Assembly: GCF_048128805.1 (NCBI RefSeq)
Contig: NC_135997.1
Location: forward strand, 17,285,116-17,349,115
Direction of reading: 5' to 3'
DNA from: Centroberyx gerrardi
Lineage: Eukaryota; Chordata; Actinopteri; Beryciformes; Berycidae
Length of the DNA stretch: 64,000 nucleotides
Position numbers and translations under genes: made by a program. The notes beneath the pieces were generated by a model. That model was not told the origin of the DNA. It saw only the letters and a list, made by a program, of their open reading frames with translations, and made no database searches. This document shows, piece by piece, positions 15,156-43,966 of the stretch; within the stretch, counting starts at the first letter, position 1; each line of letters begins with the position of its first letter.

Positions 15156-15171
15156 AGCGCCACCTGGTGGT
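15156..15171 (-). promoter_or_regulatory. Strong CTCF-like motif
   Basis: Read on the minus strand the site is ACCACCAGGTGGCGCT, which fits the 15-position CTCF core consensus (CCASYAGRKGGCRSY) at every position. It lies in gene-free DNA between ogfod1 and tradd, a sensible place for an insulator or loop anchor. Binding is inferred. Confidence 0.55.
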
Positions 15172-17550
15172 CGCAATAAATGAGGCTTAAATAAATAGGC
15201 CTGCTGCCCCTCTGCAGCCACAGCGACTTCTTCGCTGTCTTTTGGCTTCCACATCCACACTGATGACATTTAGTTTGGTCTGCTGAACAGCGCAACTTGG
15301 GCCTACACACTACGTCAGTAACATAAATATACATATGTATAGCTTTTTTCACGTGGCCAGTTACTGTGTATGCTTCTTCCCGGAGTTGTTTTGTGGCGGA
15401 TCACGGGTTGAATGGATTAAAATGCTCTTTGAAAGTCAAAGAGTATCCGAGGCTATCATACGACTAGTTTGGAGAATATGATAAACACCAAATGGAAACT
15501 GTATCTGAATCATTCACGACATTGATGACTAGATTTAGCTTTTAATACAGGTCCTGTCACAGAAAATGAGCAAATCTATGTAACCTGCTGATTTTGGCAG
15601 TATGGTACCGTTTTCATAAATTACAACTTTTTGTGACAAAACGCTTGAAGCAGCTACACAGGCCAACCGCCTGCCACCGCCACCGCCACCAACCACTTCC
15701 TTTAACTTTGTCTCACTTCATCATTTTTTAAATTTTTTTATACTAGTATTTTCATGATATTAATGTCTGTGTGGTGCTCCGAATTTACAATGACTGTTCA
15801 TAAAACTTTGTTGTAGCCTAATTTAAACATATTGCCTATTATTTGTACATTTGAATTTGCTGCATAAGAAAAAAAAACTAAACATGAAAACAACCACTTC
15901 CTTCCCGTCACGAATGTTTCCCCAGGCGGCATGTTGATTTCCACCAATCACAATGTTTCTTGATGTCCAGTCAGCCAATTGGACGCCAGGAAGTTATTAC
16001 TGTGTCAGTGGGTGTGATCCTACAGGAGGAAGTGTCAGCGAACAATATAACAAAGTTTTAAGGTAAGTTCATGGCTGTAAGAAATTCCACTAAAAATCAG
16101 CTTTAAAAGTCGCCAACAGAGTGATAAGTTAGAAACCATGTTCGCATGGTCCCATGTCTTCTCCTGTACAGTTAACACTTCAGCAGTGTAATTAATCGCG
16201 CCGTGACCAAAGTAAAGTTGATGGTAGTTCGTCTATGTGCGGTCTACCAACACAGACTGCTCTCATACCAACACAGCAAAACGTCGTGCCATGTTATGGT
16301 GTTTTGATAGACCTCCTCCAAATCTACACTTTATAAAACGGATGGTTCCGGGTCTCCGGTTGTGATTGGCCGGGTTACGTTGTAAAGCGGCTGGGGAAAA
16401 AAAAAAGGAAAAACCCGATAAAGGCACACGTGACAGTTACTTCAATATTAATGCGCTAACCGAAAATCACTAGTCATACCTGTACTTCTGTGTCGCTTAG
16501 CAACCACTTTGTTCAGCTACCGCTCAAGATCTAGTTTCATTGCTTGGCAGAAGAATATCATTTATCACAGTTTATATCGTGTAATAATTGTTGGTTAAAA
16601 ATAAGATTTACTAGACAGTTTTGTCCTTTTTTGTACTATGATGTGTTACCACTGTTTTGTAAAAGCTAGCTAAATCACTCCGCTTTGTGCCTATCAACTC
16701 CTCAGAACTGCTCTAAAATGAGGTTAAAGCACGGCCTCTTGTGGCTCATTGCTTACATTACTAATTTATGAAAGCATGCCGCTGTTCTGCGGGATGAATC
16801 AATATTTTTCACACAAACGACTGACGAGCTGTCCAGGGAATACTAGAGGTTGCCTTTTGGCAGCTGAAGCTAAATTATATTTTAAGCTCCTGATGATCAC
16901 ATAATCCTCATACAGCTGGTGAACTAATCTCACCAGTATACTTCTAGACTTCCGGTAGATAGGATGGCATATGATTACATACCGGCTAAGTTGTGGAGAT
17001 TCCTGTACTAGGCCCAGCAGCCAAACATACACTGTATTAGAGTGATATATGAGGAGATGCATGTAATCCAGCTCAGATGATGCTCTTTCCATGTAGAGCT
17101 GTGTACATCCTGTGCGTGGTGACACAGACTGATCCCAAACAAGACCAAGTGTGAGCCGGCGGGCCTCAGTACAGTTCATCCAGACTGCAGGAGATGGTAG
17201 CTGGAGTGGGGGAGGGGAGGAAGTGAGATTAAACATGTTTTTATGTAATGAGGGTTTCAAAGGGAGGTTGGGGTATAAAAGGGTAAGGTAGAGTAAAGGC
17301 AACAACAACCAGGGGCCTGTAAAGTGATGAGTGGTTTTAACTCTGGACGACAAGCTGTTTGATTTGTGTCCCCTGGTTTCTCAATATTTTTCGAGTTGTC
17401 GCTCCAATTTAGATTTAGGTATATGATTTAGGGGAATAATAGGAAATGGTATCTTCTGCCTGAGATGAAAGGAATGCCTAAATAATCTTAACAAATGAAA
17501 AGAAAACTGCTGAGTAGTAAATTTCAGTGATGGTAAATGGAGAGGCTGTT

Positions 17551-17860
17551 TGTACAGCTCTGGAAAAAATTAATAGACCATATCAAAAGTTTTAGTTTCA
17601 CAGTTTATGGGTAAAATCTAACTTTTGATATTCTTTTATGAACTATTGACCACGTTTGATTGTAATTTCAAACAGAAATATTCTCATTCAGAACATTTAT
17701 TTGCAGAAAATGGAAACAGGTCAAAATACCAAAAAAACACAACTAAACAAGTTTATACCCATAAATAAATCATAAATATAACAATGTCTTCGCTTAGGAA
17801 GGGTTCAAAAATCAATGTGGTGGAGTATCTGTGATTCTTAATCAGAAAATATGGGGTGCC
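17551..17860. repeat. Dispersed fish repeat (GTACAGCTCTGGAAAAAATTAA type)
   Basis: The block beginning GTACAGCTCTGGAAAAAATT and continuing through ATTTATTTGCAGAAAATG and GGTCAAAATACCAAAAAA resembles an interspersed repeat I recognise as common in teleost genomes. No coding capacity is left. Ends are approximate. Confidence 0.55.
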
Positions 17861-17883
17861 TTTTGGGGTTATATATTTAAATT

Positions 17884-18180
17884 ATTAATTTAAAGTAAGT
17901 AAGTAAAAGTTTATTTATATAGCGCATTTCCTACACAGACAAACTCAATGTGCTTCACATAAAAGCAAAACTCAAACATAGGATAACAGTAAAAATTGTA
18001 CAAATACATACATATTGAACAATACATACATACCCGTTGTACAATACATTCACACATTGAAAAAAACTAGGCCTAGGCTTTAAAACGATAAAAAGTAGGT
18101 TACATAACAGTTTTGCCAGATGGGGTGTCAGATCTTTGATGCTCAGTATCTTGGAACTGCACCTCAAACAGATAGACCCT
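17884..18180. repeat. Dispersed repeat (TTTATTTATATAGCGCATTT type)
   Basis: The sequence TTTATTTATATAGCGCATTT followed by CTCAATGTGCTTCACATAAA is a widespread teleost retroelement tail. It is non-coding here and directly follows the previous dispersed repeat. The right boundary is uncertain. Confidence 0.5.
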
Positions 18181-19130
18181 TATAATTCCAAACTCACTAA
18201 ATATGGCGTATCTTGTATCTTTTAGTGCAATCTATATGTGCTTTTCTCTTGTATGGAGACGATGTGCGTACGTGGGAGAGGGAATCTTTCAGAAGCTCTA
18301 AACAGGAAGGCAAAGGGATCCCTGGTGGCTCAGAAAGCTGCCTGGAAGGACCGAGCTCCTCTGGAACCGGTGAGAGGAAGGGAGGGACTGGATGTTCTGG
18401 AGGTTTAGTGGAGGAATCTGACAGAGGAGCGGAGGAGGAATCTGGTGCCTTGGAGGAAAAGTAGGAGCAGGAACCCTGAAGTCTCTGGGAGGAGAGTGGA
18501 GGGAAATCTGGGCATTTGTTAGTGGAGGGAGGAGAGCATCCCGGCCTCTGTTTGAGGGTAATGAAAGAAGAGTTTGAAGTGGTGAAGCCTTCTGCTTTCC
18601 TTGAGAAGGTGATCATGGTGATACATGAACTTCTTGACCTTCACAACTCCTAATGTTCTGTTGTTTTGGACACTTTACTTTTAAGCTCTGGGTCTGGGTC
18701 TTTACTTTTAAACTCCTCTTTGGAGAGGAGTTAAGCGCCCTCTTCCTTTGGATGCACATCATTCTTCGTGCAATAAATGCAAATATTCTTGGGAGAGATG
18801 CGGACACATTAGAGATAATAAGTCAGCACCTTTTGCACAAATCAGTGTTGTTGCCTATGATATTATGAAGAGGAACGTCCAGATACAGAAGCAAAGTAGA
18901 GATGGTGATTCTTCCAGGATATTTTTCAGCTGCTGTAAGCGTGGCTGCCAGCACTGCAGGGGCCACAAGTCCTTTCTTAGGCTTTAAGTCATTAATCCCC
19001 ATATGTTTTAGCTTCTCTGTGGACCCCCTGTTTTCTGTATTTGCACATCAGGCAAAAGATCCTTTGCTTTTGAATGCTCACCACTGGAGTCATGTAAAAT
19101 TATGTCTCACATTGTGTATTGCATCAGAGA

Positions 19131-22100
19131 ATGGCAGACAGGACTGTGGATCAAGGGCCATGGACAGGATGTGCGGTTCTGTTTCTGCAGTCGCTGTGTC
19201 CCGAAGTGAACCTGCTGTCGCTCTACAAAGACAAACAGGGAAAGTTCACTGTCTTCAAAGTCATCAAGCTGACACTCATAGGTGAGCACTGACATTCTAG
19301 ACAGCATGTATAGCATACTAATTATGTGTATTGTAGATGTCTGAATGATAGAACATGGTGCCTATATGAGTAAGATGGAAAGAGGAAACATTTTTCATCA
19401 CAAAAATGTGTTTGCTTGGACATCAAATTCACTAAACAATCTTTTCCATGGCCAGATTCTGCAGGAGGCCTGGGTGGTTATGAGATACTAAAACTCCACG
19501 ACGCCGATCCCCTGCTGGGGGTGGAGGTGAAGTTTGTGGATGTAGCGGTGTGTCAGCAGTTCCTGGAGAGCTACGGCTCCGGAGCGGTGTGCCAGTCCCT
19601 CTCCCAACACGCCTGCCGGCTTCTCACGGCGACGCAGGAATTCACTGTGAAAACCCAGCTCAAGGCCAGCACACACACACTGGATCTCTGTCTGGACAAC
19701 CTGCAGCTTTGCCTACAGCACATCCACTTTTCACAGGTATAGTGTATGTTTATGCTTGTAAATAATGCTGCTTTTTTGGGGGAGTGATCTGAGAAGGAGC
19801 CCCAGTATTTAAAAATTTCAAGTAGTCGGCACTCTCCTGTTGCAGCTAAATATGGTGTTGAATTCCAAATTTATAGCATGCATGGATAACATTTTTTCAC
19901 TGTCTTTGCTGATTTAAAAAAAACGTCCACTATGAGTACTGGTGGATACAATTCATGGCTACATTCCAGTTTATATTAGGCTGAAGATTTTGCCATCTCA
20001 TACACAAGTCACAGAAAAATAACTGATGTCTTTTAAAATAGCCTACACTATATTACTATTGGGAATTGGAGGCAAAATAATAAGCTACCCTGCAGATTTA
20101 TAAAGGTGAAATGCCCTCTGCATTAATGTGTATAAGATAACCTTTGAGGATACACCTGTGTGCTTGATTAGTTGCTGATGCAGGTCAGTCAAGAAGTTGC
20201 TGATCGGGGAAACAGTTTTCAGTGAGGATGCCTCTTGGCACTGCACACACGGCAAGATATTTCTTTTATTTTGCTCAAGATTGAATAATTGCGAATTTGT
20301 GTTTGCAGTGATGGACTACATATGCCACTAGCTATAAAGCAGGTATACATGAGCTATTCACAGATTTATTGATTTCTCTGTTATTCAGCATGGGTAAGTG
20401 GGAGTCAGAGTGCAAAATGGCATCAAGGCAGGAGGAGAGCCCAGGCTAATGAGCAGCAGGGGAGAGAAGAGTAGTGAAACCACACTGATACTGAGTCCTG
20501 TGGTTGGACGGACACACACACACACACACGCACTCACTAAAAAGTGAGAGTGTCTCGGGGGGCTGAGCTCTCCCCTAAATATTCTCATTCGTTGATACCA
20601 TCTGATCTTGTCATCCCCTGTCAGCCGGAGCGCCTGCGTGACGAGGAGATTGATGACCTGGAGCAGCAGCTGCAGAACCAGGCCCTGGGTCACGCCCCGC
20701 AGCCAGCCGCCCTCACACCGGAAGAGGCTCCTGTGCCCAGCAACTGCTTCCGGTTCCAGAGGAGGGTGTTTGGTGAGTTCCTTAAAGGTCAAGATGAGCA
20801 TTTCTGACACCCGAGTCCCGTGCAATTCTCCCAGGACTCGGTACTGGGCTGCGTTTGGTTCCACGTAAAACACTTTCTTCTGGATGTTGCCTTTCCTTCA
20901 AAGTGGAGGGAATCCCCAAAATGCCAGGATGAAAAATGGCTGACAAACAAAGTGGAATTTGGTTCCCCCTTAAACAAGGGAGCATTTATTCTCCCTCGTT
21001 CCTTCATTTCTCCTCCCTTCCACAAAGGGTAGAAATTGCAAGCTTCCAGCATGAAGTGTATCCCACAATCCTCCGCTCTGGTTGCTGAATCCACGCTGAA
21101 TGTAACAGAACGATGGCTGATAGAAATTGTGCATATCCTGTAAATATAAGCTGATTTGGCAACTTCCAGTTTTTTCTGCATTTCAATTTTTCCTAATGCT
21201 GCACCATTCAAAGGTGGGCAGTTTGTCAAAAGATGCAGCGTTTTAAGTATTTCAAGAACCCAATATCCTCAAACAGGGTTTATTTGATTTCTAGAGACTA
21301 AACAATTTTAGCTGCAGTTTAATTTGGTTTCAAACATAAGAGTAAAACACAGTGGAAAAGCCTTTTTTATTGTGTTTCTGAGAGTAAATGTATAAGACTT
21401 CCTTCCTATATAAAGTTGCAATGCCTCTTCAGTTCTGACTTGGCCTTTCTTCCCTTGCTGAGAACCAGAACAGTTTACTTTACATCAGACATTTCGTCAC
21501 TAGGGGGCTCACTGAAGGGAAGACAACATGGTAATGTGGATCTGACTGCAGCCCTGTTGAGGGCCAGGCTTGCTCGCCATTTTGCCCAGCAAAAATAAGT
21601 CGCACATCAGTAAAGCATTTATATCGTTGGAGCCTTTTTCAGATACATCAGACCCATGTTGGTGACTTTAAATTCAGTGTGCATTATTGGCAAATTGCCT
21701 TAAAAGTACAATAAATTCCTTAGAAACATCTTTGCCTTCAGGTTCACAAAGAAATAGTGGTTTCATGCACCCAATTTTTACTGCATCTGGCGCCTGTCTT
21801 GATAACTGTGAGTGTATCATTTCCATTCACAGCAGCGGCCAATCTATGGAAAGAGATTAGTGCCAGCAGAGATTATATTTGAATTGCATGCATTTGAATT
21901 TGTCATGCTCACATTGAACAGTTGAAGTAAAAATAATAATAATAATTTGCAGAATAAATTAATTCAAAAATGTTATTTGTTAGGCACAATTTGAAATTGA
22001 ATGTGATTTTTGTTTTTATTATTCATTTATTTCCCTTTAATTTCATAATTTCAGATTTGGTCAAATTCAGTTTTCTTAATTCAGATTCAGCACAAGAGAC

Positions 22101-23115
22101 ATCTGTTCACTGAGTGTTGACCAGAAGGCAACCGCCTCCTCCAGCGGTCCCACCGGCTCTGGGTCCAAACTGAGTCTGACTCTGAATCTAAAATATATCA
22201 AGAATTTCACCCCAGGGGGCGCCCCGGTGGCTCACCAAGTAGAGTGCGTACCATAAGGCTCAGTCCTTCCCGCAGCGACCCGGGTTCGAATCCGGCCTGT
22301 GGTCATTTGCTGCAGGTCCTCCCCTCTCTCTCTACCATACCTTCCTGTCTCTCTCTCACACTGTCTCTATCAATAAAGCATAAAATGCCTAAAATAAATC
22401 TTTAAAAAAAAAAAAAAAAAAATTTCACTCCAATTCTAAGCTGGTTATGAAACTGCAAAGAGCAGGCAGCGGTTTTGGTCATACAATGTTTATTTAAAAT
22501 CACAAACTTCAATTTTCAATATTCATGCACGCCAATTTACAGCCCAAATGCCCCATAGCCACGCAGAAAGCTGGAAAATTGCATTTTTCCAATAGAATAT
22601 GCCTTTTAACAAAAATATCAGTAATGGAACCAGATGTTGAGCAAAAGCATGTAACAACTCCCGTCGACATAAGAACGATATAGGCCCCACATGTCAACAA
22701 TCCTGTTACTGTCCTATAGATGTTAAGGTCTATAGGAAGTCTGAAAGCTGTTTACTGTTGATACACACATCTGTTTATAGACTAACACTTATTTCCTTTA
22801 TCCTTTGGCCTGTCAGAGGACCGAATGCTGACGGCGGCAGATGTTCAGAGCTTCTCTAATGGAGTGGGCCGCCAGTGGAAGCACGTCGGGAGGGTCCTGG
22901 GCAAGAGCTGCCGCGCTCTGAAGGGCCCGGCCATAGACAACCTGGCCTATGAGTACGAGAGAGAAGGGCTGTACGAGCAAGCCTATCAGCTGCTCAGCCG
23001 CTTCATCCAGGCAGAGGGGCGGGCGGCCAAGCTGAGCCGGCTGGTCAGAGCGCTGGAGGACTGCAAGCTCACCAGCCTGGCCGAAAATATTCTGGACATA
23101 CAGCCGCGAGAGTGA
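19131..23115 (+). CDS. tradd: TNFRSF1A-associated death domain protein (TRADD)
   Basis: Coding exons: 19131-19281, 19456-19736, 20625-20772 and 22817-23115, 292 residues (human 312). TRADD is the cytoplasmic adaptor recruited to TNF receptor 1 and some other death receptors; it brings in TRAF2 and RIPK1 to activate NF-kB, or FADD to trigger apoptosis. The N-terminal domain (about residues 1-160) begins [20 protein letters not shown], like human WVGSAYLFVES, and contains [17 protein letters not shown] and [14 protein letters not shown] Pro-rich linker ([16 protein letters not shown]) follows. The C-terminal death domain is encoded by the last exon (from about residue 194), with [33 protein letters not shown] and [10 protein letters not shown] chose ATG 19131 because it gives the family N-terminus and follows an acceptor-like TGCATCAG. 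The linker is shorter than in human. Intron 3 contains a perfect kB-type motif and a SINE. The 3' flank has GT-rich sequence. Confidence 0.95.
20908..20917 (+). promoter_or_regulatory. NF-kB-type motif in tradd intron 3
   Basis: GGGAATCCCC fits the kB consensus GGGRNNYYCC at all ten positions and is nearly palindromic. It sits 136 bases into tradd intron 3. The gene product acts upstream of NF-kB, so feedback is conceivable, but a ten-base motif can arise by chance. Confidence 0.35.
22212..22424 (+). mobile_element. tRNA-derived SINE in tradd intron 3
   Basis: The head GGGGGCGCCCCGGTGGCTC, an A-box-like GGTGGCTCACCAAGTAGAG and a clear B box (GGGTTCGAATCC) indicate an internal pol III promoter from a tRNA. 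A CT-rich body, AATAAAGC and a terminal A-run of about 18 follow. The flanks AATTTCACCCCA on the left and AATTTCACTCCA on the right differ by one base, a likely target-site duplication. It is in the same orientation as tradd. Confidence 0.8.
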
Positions 23116-30105
<6,990 letters not shown>

Positions 30106-30601
30106 GGCCTGGCCAAGCACAGAGGTTGCCATGGAGAGTATGAGGTGTTAATAATGATAATTTTGATGATACTAAAACGCATTAAATATGTAAATCTACA
30201 CGTCCAAACGGACCCAAAGAGCTGCCGTCAGACACCACACTGGATTATTGCCATGATTTGTTCCCTTCTTCCTATTTTGATTTCAGTATACAACCCCAGT
30301 TTTGTCTTATAAAATGTGTTTTGAACTGAATGTTTCATGTTTTGTTGTTGATCGTGTCAACAACTGGGAAGGTCAGAAAAACGGCAGCACCAGGGGTATT
30401 ATTCAGCCGGCGCCTTGTTTTGCAAAGCTCAACCTAGAAATGCAGTGTAAGGAGTGTGCAATGTCCTATTTTTACCACAATATAGTGAATATTGTCCCAT
30501 TCTTTTCATGACATTTCTATCTGCAAGACTTTAGACATGTATCTTTACTGAATATAACCACTGGTGCTCCGTTTGCAGAGCTGCTCTATTTATGTTGGTG
30601 T

Positions 30602-30633
<32 letters not shown>

Positions 30634-32596
30634 TTGATGATGTTGGGGAGGTGCTGTACTAGTGGCTGAGGGTCATGGTTGGGATGAAGGAGGCTATTTA
30701 ACTTCCAGAGGGACAAAGCTCCCCTCTCCTTTGGACCCACACATGACTGCTCCATATGAGTAGCCTGCAGGTCTGTTCCACTCCTCTTTCACTGTAACAC
30801 ATAATGGAAGAGAGGACGGCGCTCTTAGAGTGGCTGTCCGTCGCCATTGGCCTCCTGTAGTGTGATGACATGTGCATCAGCCAATGATATCTGGAAAATG
30901 TCATATCAGTGCCAACCATCTGAGAATGACAGATAGGGGATTAGGATCAGAAATCATAGCTCATGTTCATACTATCAACTAATATCATTTAAGTAACAGA
31001 TACAACATTTTATTATCATCGAATGATTTATTTATTTAAGCCTCATGCCCTACATGCTTCCTCCTACCTCCTAAAATCCCGTGCCACATATTTATTTCCT
31101 ATCATGTCAAACTGGGGTATATACCAATACCTGTCTACATTTCAGAGGGTAGAAAGCAGCTCTCTAATGACATCTTGTTCTCTGTGTGGTGCTTTACCCT
31201 TCTATGTGAGTCTGTTTAGAAATAGAAGACTGCACGAGGAGAAAGATATCATTTGAGGCAACCTCTGTTTGGGGAGCTCGGGTTAACCCCCCTTTTCCCC
31301 TGATAAGTAAACAGGGAACCATTATCCCCATCTGTCACGTTTCTCTTTTCACAGAGAAAAAAGTACAGCTCTCCATTTATTCACCTGTGCACCTGAAAAT
31401 TCATCTTCCCATTCCTGTATACTCTTTACCTATCACATATCATTCCTCATATCCTATCTCCATTTTCACCTTAAAAAACACCGTACTGTATATATATATT
31501 ATGATTATACCAGATTTTTTTTTACTGTGAATGTTTTTGTGCTGCACCCCATCCTATTCTGTAGTTTATTGGTTGCTCTCATGTGGAATGTTTGTGCTGA
31601 GCCAATCGAATGTTGTGTTTACATTAAAGCCACACTTTTCCTAACTATTCCTGCATTCATGCTGTGTGTCTGTTTGAGTCTGAATAAATACTGTACGATT
31701 ACATCTCTGTTCTCTCAGCAAACTTTTGACACACTGACCAGCCTCCGTCCATTCAGGTGCACACAGAATTAAGGTTAGACCAGGAAATTAGGCTGAACGT
31801 TATGAAAATGGCCCTCTTTTAATGCTCCATTGCCCGGTGAACACAGCTTTGTATTTAGTGTCACAAATATGTGCATTATATAAAAGATTGGGAACAGGTC
31901 TTGCATGGCAATAGGGCAGCACTTCGTGAAATGTGGCGGATGGCAGGGATCAAAAGCATTGTACAGCGGCTCTCAATTTATTAGGTTAAAAGTGTTCCAT
32001 CATCACAGACAAGGAGCTATTCATATATTGAATGACTAGGCTGGATCAGCTGTCTGACCTGCTTCTGTCAGTTTAATGGATATGATGTTCATTACTGCTC
32101 TGTTTCACTGACAGCCGCAGAGCTCCCCGGTCCCAGTGTGCCCTCGTTTCAGAGCCAGTTACAGGTTAAAAGGTTGGAATTCCCAGTATGACATAATTAC
32201 AGAATTACACATTTCAGAGAATATCCTCATATTTTACAGATAATTCACCTCAAAGTGTTCACCATCACTGCCGCATAACCGCTACCCAATCTCAGAGTAT
32301 TAGTCTGCCCCTAAAAGCTCAGCTATAACTCTAATACAGGCTGACATCAGCAGAGTACAGAGGCATGGAGTGTGGAGCAGAAGGCAGAAACTGAAAACCC
32401 AACTGAAATCTCCTGGGTGAGCAATGAGACAGTTTCCGACGAAAAGAAATCCCTAGCCATTTGCCCACGCCCTACCCACATCCATTTACAGAAACATGGA
32501 TTAAACCTGGATTTTGCAGAGCTCCTCTTTAGTGAAATGCATCACAAGGTGGGTGCTACAGTCCAATCACTGACGATCAGCACGCTAGTTCATGAG
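30106..32596. other. gnao1 3' UTR and convergent intergenic region with cog4
   Basis: gnao1 (+) and cog4 (-) converge here. A GAT trinucleotide array lies at 30603-30632. AATAAA at 31683-31688 could end a long gnao1 3' UTR of about 1.6 kb, which would fit the known long 3' UTRs of the gene. On the minus strand an AATAAA at 31982-31977 could serve cog4. I looked for a second, B-type pair of gnao1 terminal exons here and saw none. No other gene was found. Confidence 0.5.
31683..31688 (+). terminator. Candidate gnao1 poly(A) signal
   Basis: Canonical AATAAA in a T-rich context 1.58 kb after the gnao1 stop codon. It is a candidate only; transcript ends cannot be seen from sequence alone. Confidence 0.35.
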
Positions 32597-42425
<9,829 letters not shown>

Positions 42426-43966
42426 CTTCGGCTCCAGGATACAGGAGCAGACGTCACAGTTTGGGTTTACGACACTAGTGAGGAGGTTTGCGACGTTTGC
42501 CGGTCCCTTGCGCATGCGTAGTGCGATGTTGTATTCTGAATCTGACAGCCTCAGCCTTTTGATTCAATAACAAAGCTATTTAGAGACTTGTGTAGTAAAG
42601 ATTAATGAATTTGAACTGCATATGCCTATTTTATGTTCTCTGCCCTTCATTGACTTACACAGGGTTTGTTTTTGTCTCCCCAGTGCTGTTTTCTTTTGGC
42701 TGTTCTCAATGTTGTCTTTTGTTTGTTTTAATAGTATTGTTTGTATACTATGATTTTTTCTTATTTTTCATCTTTATTACTTAAGAGAATTTATATATTA
42801 TGACTGATTCAAAAAATTTTTTTTAATCTTTTGTTTGTATGATGTTCTGTACTGTGACATTTGAATTGTGAATAATAAAGAGATTCAAAAGAAAAGAAAG
42901 ACACAAAAAGCCTCAGCCTTTGCTTTGTCCGACTTCATGCTGTATGGAGACTGCCATTTATGCTGTATGAACAGATTTTTCACCCTGAGAAAACCAGTCT
43001 CCAGTCTTAGTTCTGTAGTTTCTGGTTTTTGGACACTCCAAAAGAAAAGCAAAAACAGAAAAGCGTGGCTGGTTGTTGCTGCCTTGCTTATCTGCAAATA
43101 CACATTCCTCCTACTACATGACTTAGGACCTTTTCTGAACCGCAGGGTCCATTGGTAAATTCGGCATACATGTGATCTACCAAACAGCACATATTTCAAT
43201 AACATTTAAACTTTTATAACCGACACCACTGTGTATTTTGGTGGAAGAGCACAAAGGAAGAACAGCTGAATGAGTTAAAAAGTTGCTTTGGGGGATCATC
43301 CCAAGCTCTTACAATGCCTGTTGTCCAAAATCTGAAGTATTCCCATGTCTAAAACATTGTATTACAATTACTGATCTATGCAGTACAGCAGCTTGTATTG
43401 GCAGCATTCAAATGTGGTAAAAAAGATGAATCACAAAATTTAAAGAGTATGAAAAGACAGTCTGCTTCTGTACTGAGGACTTCAAACACACAAATAAATA
43501 GTTTTCGGTATGCTGTGGTGGGGTGTCATGACACCTATATACCTGTATAGTACGACCAGATAAAACAGAGGTACTGTGACAACTATACAGAGGCGGGAAT
43601 AATTTATTACCTAGAACAATTATGGGGATTAGTTAGTTTGCAAATGTGCCCAAAGTTCAACAGTTACCCTGCACTGCGTGTTGTCGCTTGGAGACAAAAA
43701 ATAACAGAAAGGACGAGGAGTTTGCTGGGCCGTATTCTAGGAGCAAATAACCGTCGGCAGGCAAGTCCTCTGTCCAGAAATTGCTCTCAAACGATATTTC
43801 ACTAAGAGAGGGGTTAATGTTTTCACACCTTCATGTCTTTGAATTAGTCTCCATGCATGTTGAACAAAGCTTGATGTCAGTGATGTCTGTCCATCAAGAA
43901 GTGCTGAGTCCAGTCGGGCCCCAAAATCTCCCTCTAACAGAGTCGTTGGCTCATGTTGTCACAGAG
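42426..43966. other. Intergenic region between cog4 promoter and the BED gene 3' end
   Basis: The cog4 promoter occupies the left edge. The segment around 42700-42910 is AT-rich and resembles a retroelement 3' end (AATAATAAAGAGATTCAAAA), but no coding part is seen. Nothing else is recognised up to the last exon of the minus-strand BED gene; its 3' UTR should lie directly below 43967. Confidence 0.4.
42509..42520. promoter_or_regulatory. NRF1-like motif in the cog4 promoter
   Basis: TGCGCATGCGTA matches the palindromic NRF1 consensus YGCGCAYGCGCR at 11 of 12 positions. It lies 84 bases upstream of the cog4 start codon in a CpG-richer stretch, the usual place for this factor at housekeeping promoters. 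Confidence 0.45.

Larger units (their letters stand above)
13487..19130. other. Intergenic region between ogfod1 and tradd
   Basis: No gene could be supported. AATAAA immediately overlaps the end of the ogfod1 reading frame (13484-13489). A strong CTCF-like site lies at 15156-15171. A possible non-coding first exon of tradd ends at 16062 with the perfect donor AAG/GTAAGT, and a fitting acceptor (GCATCAG) precedes the tradd start codon at 19131; this pairing is inference. Minus-strand open frames at 17353-16799 (184 codons) and 18616-18197 (139 codons, Pro/Ser-rich) show no recognisable domain, and purine-biased sequence explains much of the second. Dispersed repeats occupy about 17551-18180. 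Confidence 0.45.

Noticed and set aside
22230-22300. tRNA gene suggested by A and B boxes
   Set aside because: No cloverleaf with paired acceptor stem; the CT-rich body, A-tail and flank duplication show it is a SINE.
30106-32596. Search for gnao1 B-type exons 7 and 8
   Set aside because: No segment reading like the B-type sequence was seen in any frame; recorded as an absence in the findings.
42426-42515. Upstream in-frame ATG (42515) extending cog4 by 30 residues
   Set aside because: The extension is not like any COG4 N-terminus and covers the NRF1-like promoter motif; ATG 42425 gives a family-like start.
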